DNA of 64,000 bases. It comes from Streptomyces beigongshangae (GTDB lineage: Bacteria > Actinomycetota > Actinomycetes > Streptomycetales > Streptomycetaceae). The notes under the pieces are model-generated. The model saw nothing but the letters and a program-made list of their open reading frames with translations. It did not search any database and had not been told where the DNA came from. The position numbers were made by a program, and so were the translations under genes. Below, in pieces: positions 62,212-64,000 of the stretch. Location: contig NZ_JAHKJW010000010.1 in the NCBI RefSeq assembly GCF_019710745.1, positions 132,401 through 196,400 on the forward strand, given 5' to 3'. Position 1 is the stretch's first letter; every line of letters begins with the position of its first letter.

Positions 62212-63501
62212 ATGACCGAGGCGAGCGCAGAAACCGGTAGTGCCCAGCCGTTGCGCTACCGGGACCGGGTGCCGTGGGCGAGGACAGCCGTACGGCTGAC
62301 GAGGTACGCCGACCTGGCCTCCGCACGAGCGGCGCGACCGATGAGAGCCGTCCGGCGCTGGGGCTCCCGGCTGCCGCCCATGGTGTGGGACTCGCTGTTG
62401 CCGGCGCTGCTCCTGATCAACGTCATGACCACGCGCGCGCCGCAGGAGCTGCCGGTGGCCGTGGCCCTCACCGCGGCCCTTGCGCTGCCCCTGGTGTGGC
62501 GGCGCCGGGCCCCGCTCGCGGTGTTCGGCGCCGTGGCAGCCGCGGCCTTCGCCCAGTGGCTGATGGACGTCCAACTGCCGGCGGACATCGCCCTGCTGGT
62601 GGCTCTCTACACGGTGGCCGCGAGGTCGGGCCGGCGCGGCACGCTTGTCGCCGGTGCCGTCGTGGAGGGCGGGGCCCTGCTGGCCTGTCTGCGCTGGGCG
62701 ACGGAAGGCGCGTTCCTGACCCCCTTCGTCGCGGTGACCGCGATGGTCGTCGCCGCCGCCGTCCTGGGGGTGAATGTGCGGACCACGCGCGCCTACCTCG
62801 CGGCCTTGGAGGAACGGGCCGCACGCCTGGAGCAAGAACATGACCAGCAGGCGCGGCTGGCCGTCGCCGAGGAAAGGACACGTATCACCCGGGAGATGCA
62901 CGACATCGTCACCCACAACCTGTCCGTCATGGTCGCGCTCACCGACGCCGCCGTCTACGCACAGCACCGGTCCCCCGACAAGGCCACCACCGCGATGCTC
63001 CAGATCTCCGAGACGGGCCGGCAGGCCCTGACCGACATGCGGCGCTCATTGGGCGTCCTGCGGACCGACGAACGGGACGCGGAGCGCCACCCGTTGCCCG
63101 GCGTCGCACAACTGGCAGCTCTCGCCGACCAGATGTGCGCCGCCGGGCTGCCGACCCGCGTCGAGGTCCGGGGCGGCCACACCCACATACCCGCCACCGC
63201 ACAACTGACCGTCTACCGCTTGGTACAGGAAGCCTTGACCAACAGCCTCAAGCACACACCCCCCGGCACACACGCGAAGGTCCGGATACGGTGCTCGACC
63301 GGGACCGTCACAGTGGCCGTCACCGACAGCGGCCCCCGCCCGCCGCTTCCCGGTGCCACACCATCCGGCCACGGCATCCCCGGCATGCGCGAGCGCGCGG
63401 CCGCCTACGGGGGGACGTTGCAGGCCGGACCGCTCCCGGGCGGCGGCTGGGGAGTCCACACCCGCCTCGAACTCGGCAGCGGCGGAGCGGCGTCCGCATG
63501 A
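62212..63501 (+). CDS. Sensor histidine kinase (NarL-type two-component system)
   Basis: 429 residues. ATG at 62212 follows AGGGA. The N-terminal 190 residues include about five membrane segments (LLPALLLINVM, VAVALTAALALPLVW, LAVFGAVAAAAFAQWL, LVAGAVVEGGALLACL, VAVTAMVVAAAVLGV). HisKA_3: ERTRITREMHDIVTHNLSVM with His230; N box QEALTNSLKH; G box GHGIPGMRERAAAYGG in the ATPase domain. It should phosphorylate the response regulator in the next gene, overlapping by ATGA. Signal unknown. Confidence 0.9.
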   Translation: MTEASAETGSAQPLRYRDRVPWARTAVRLTRYADLASARAARPMRAVRRWGSRLPPMVWDSLLPALLLINVMTTRAPQELPVAVALTAALALPLVWRRRAPLAVFGAVAAAAFAQWLMDVQLPADIALLVALYTVAARSGRRGTLVAGAVVEGGALLACLRWATEGAFLTPFVAVTAMVVAAAVLGVNVRTTRAYLAALEERAARLEQEHDQQARLAVAEERTRITREMHDIVTHNLSVMVALTDAAVYAQHRSPDKATTAMLQISETGRQALTDMRRSLGVLRTDERDAERHPLPGVAQLAALADQMCAAGLPTRVEVRGGHTHIPATAQLTVYRLVQEALTNSLKHTPPGTHAKVRIRCSTGTVTVAVTDSGPRPPLPGATPSGHGIPGMRERAAAYGGTLQAGPLPGGGWGVHTRLELGSGGAASA

Positions 63502-64000
63502 CGATCCGCATCCTGATCGCCGACGACGAAGCGCTGCTCCGTATGGCCTTCAGCACGGTCCTGGAGACCCAGCCCGACATGGCACCGGTCGGCGAGGCCG
63601 CGGACGGCATCCAGGCCATACGCCTCGCCCGGGAGCTGCGCCCCGACGTCGTCCTCATGGATGTCCGGATGCCCGGGACCGACGGGATCGAGGCAACCCG
63701 ACAGGTCATCCGGATCTCCCCGCGGAGCAGAGTACTGATCCTCACCACCTTCGACCTCGACGAATACGCCTTCACCGCGCTCAAAGCCGGAGCCTCGGGA
63801 TTCCTGCTGAAAAACACCAGGCCCGAGGAACTGCTCACCGCGATACGCAGCGTGGCTGCGGGCGACGCGGTGGTCTCCCCGCGGATCACCCGCCGCCTGC
63901 TGGAGAACCTCCGCCCACACATCCCCGACGGCAGCAGCGCCGACCGCGACGAGCGGCTGAGCCGGCTCAGCGCCCGCGAGCGCGAGGTGCTCGTCAAGGT
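63498..64000 (+). CDS. Response regulator, NarL/LuxR type (cut by window edge)
   Basis: At least 167 residues; ATG at 63498 overlaps the kinase stop. Receiver domain with Asp9, Asp10, phospho-acceptor Asp55 in VVLMDVRMPG, Lys105 in GFLLKNTRPEE. The start of a LuxR helix-turn-helix (RLSRLSAREREVLVKV) is visible before the edge. Partner of the kinase upstream. Confidence 0.92.
   Translation, partial: MTIRILIADDEALLRMAFSTVLETQPDMAPVGEAADGIQAIRLARELRPDVVLMDVRMPGTDGIEATRQVIRISPRSRVLILTTFDLDEYAFTALKAGASGFLLKNTRPEELLTAIRSVAAGDAVVSPRITRRLLENLRPHIPDGSSADRDERLSRLSAREREVLVK

Overview
The window looks like a Streptomyces (or close actinomycete) chromosome segment. The DNA is very GC-rich, many starts are GTG with GGAG-type ribosome sites, genes overlap at stop/start codons, and a pathway regulator carries a rare TTA (bldA-type) codon. 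The families present (SARP, SigK/RskA, NRPS/PKS, DUF2087, PadR) are typical of that group. There are no rRNA or tRNA genes and no CRISPR array. Several stretches are littered with broken insertion sequences, so this is accessory chromosome.

Region 1 (1-8.7 kb) is the edge of a deoxysugar/natural-product cluster. It holds a truncated O-methyltransferase, a DHA2-type drug exporter, two divergent macrolide-type glycosyltransferases, a sugar C-methyltransferase, an RmlC-type epimerase, a 4-ketoreductase and a SARP activator with a TTA codon. A dead ISL3-type transposase follows. Region 2 (10.2-14.2 kb) is an extracytoplasmic stress module on the minus strand: membrane molybdopterin oxidoreductase, fasciclin lipoprotein, SigK-type sigma factor and RskA-type anti-sigma factor. 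Region 3 (14.8-17.4 kb) is a tightly overlapped PadR regulator, membrane-anchored TPR protein and sugar isomerase.

Region 4 (18-42 kb) is the centrepiece. It is a polycistronic NRPS/PKS locus whose parts match the yersiniabactin/pyochelin logic but are split over several proteins: CP-Cy-A(Cys)-CP; KS-AT-KR-CP-Cy-TE; two free-standing methyltransferases; and CP-Cy*-CP. A complete Opp/Nik-type ABC importer sits inside the same operon, and a dithiol-type flavoprotein and a saccharopine-dehydrogenase-like reductase are divergently transcribed at the end. 15-bp palindromes resembling Zur boxes stand before the first methyltransferase, before the first NRPS gene and in the divergent promoter. I infer a zinc-repressed thiazoline metallophore (zincophore) system that makes and re-imports its own chelator.

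Region 5 (42.1-47.7 kb) continues the zinc theme. It has remnants of an ABC exporter and of a P1B metal ATPase, a His-rich duplicated metal-binding protein, an ArsR/SmtB repressor with an intact alpha-5 zinc site, a Zur regulator, a CobW-type zinc chaperone GTPase, a cysteine-free ribosomal protein L32 and an unknown gene behind another Zur-like box. Region 6 (47.8-64 kb) is mixed: small secreted proteins, a DUF2087 regulator, an amidase with a divergent TetR regulator, a WD40/HEAT pair, a methyltransferase, a frameshifted toxin C-terminus with a putative immunity gene, IS6, resolvase and IS30 debris, a membrane-anchored lipase-like hydrolase, and a NarL-type two-component system running off the right end.
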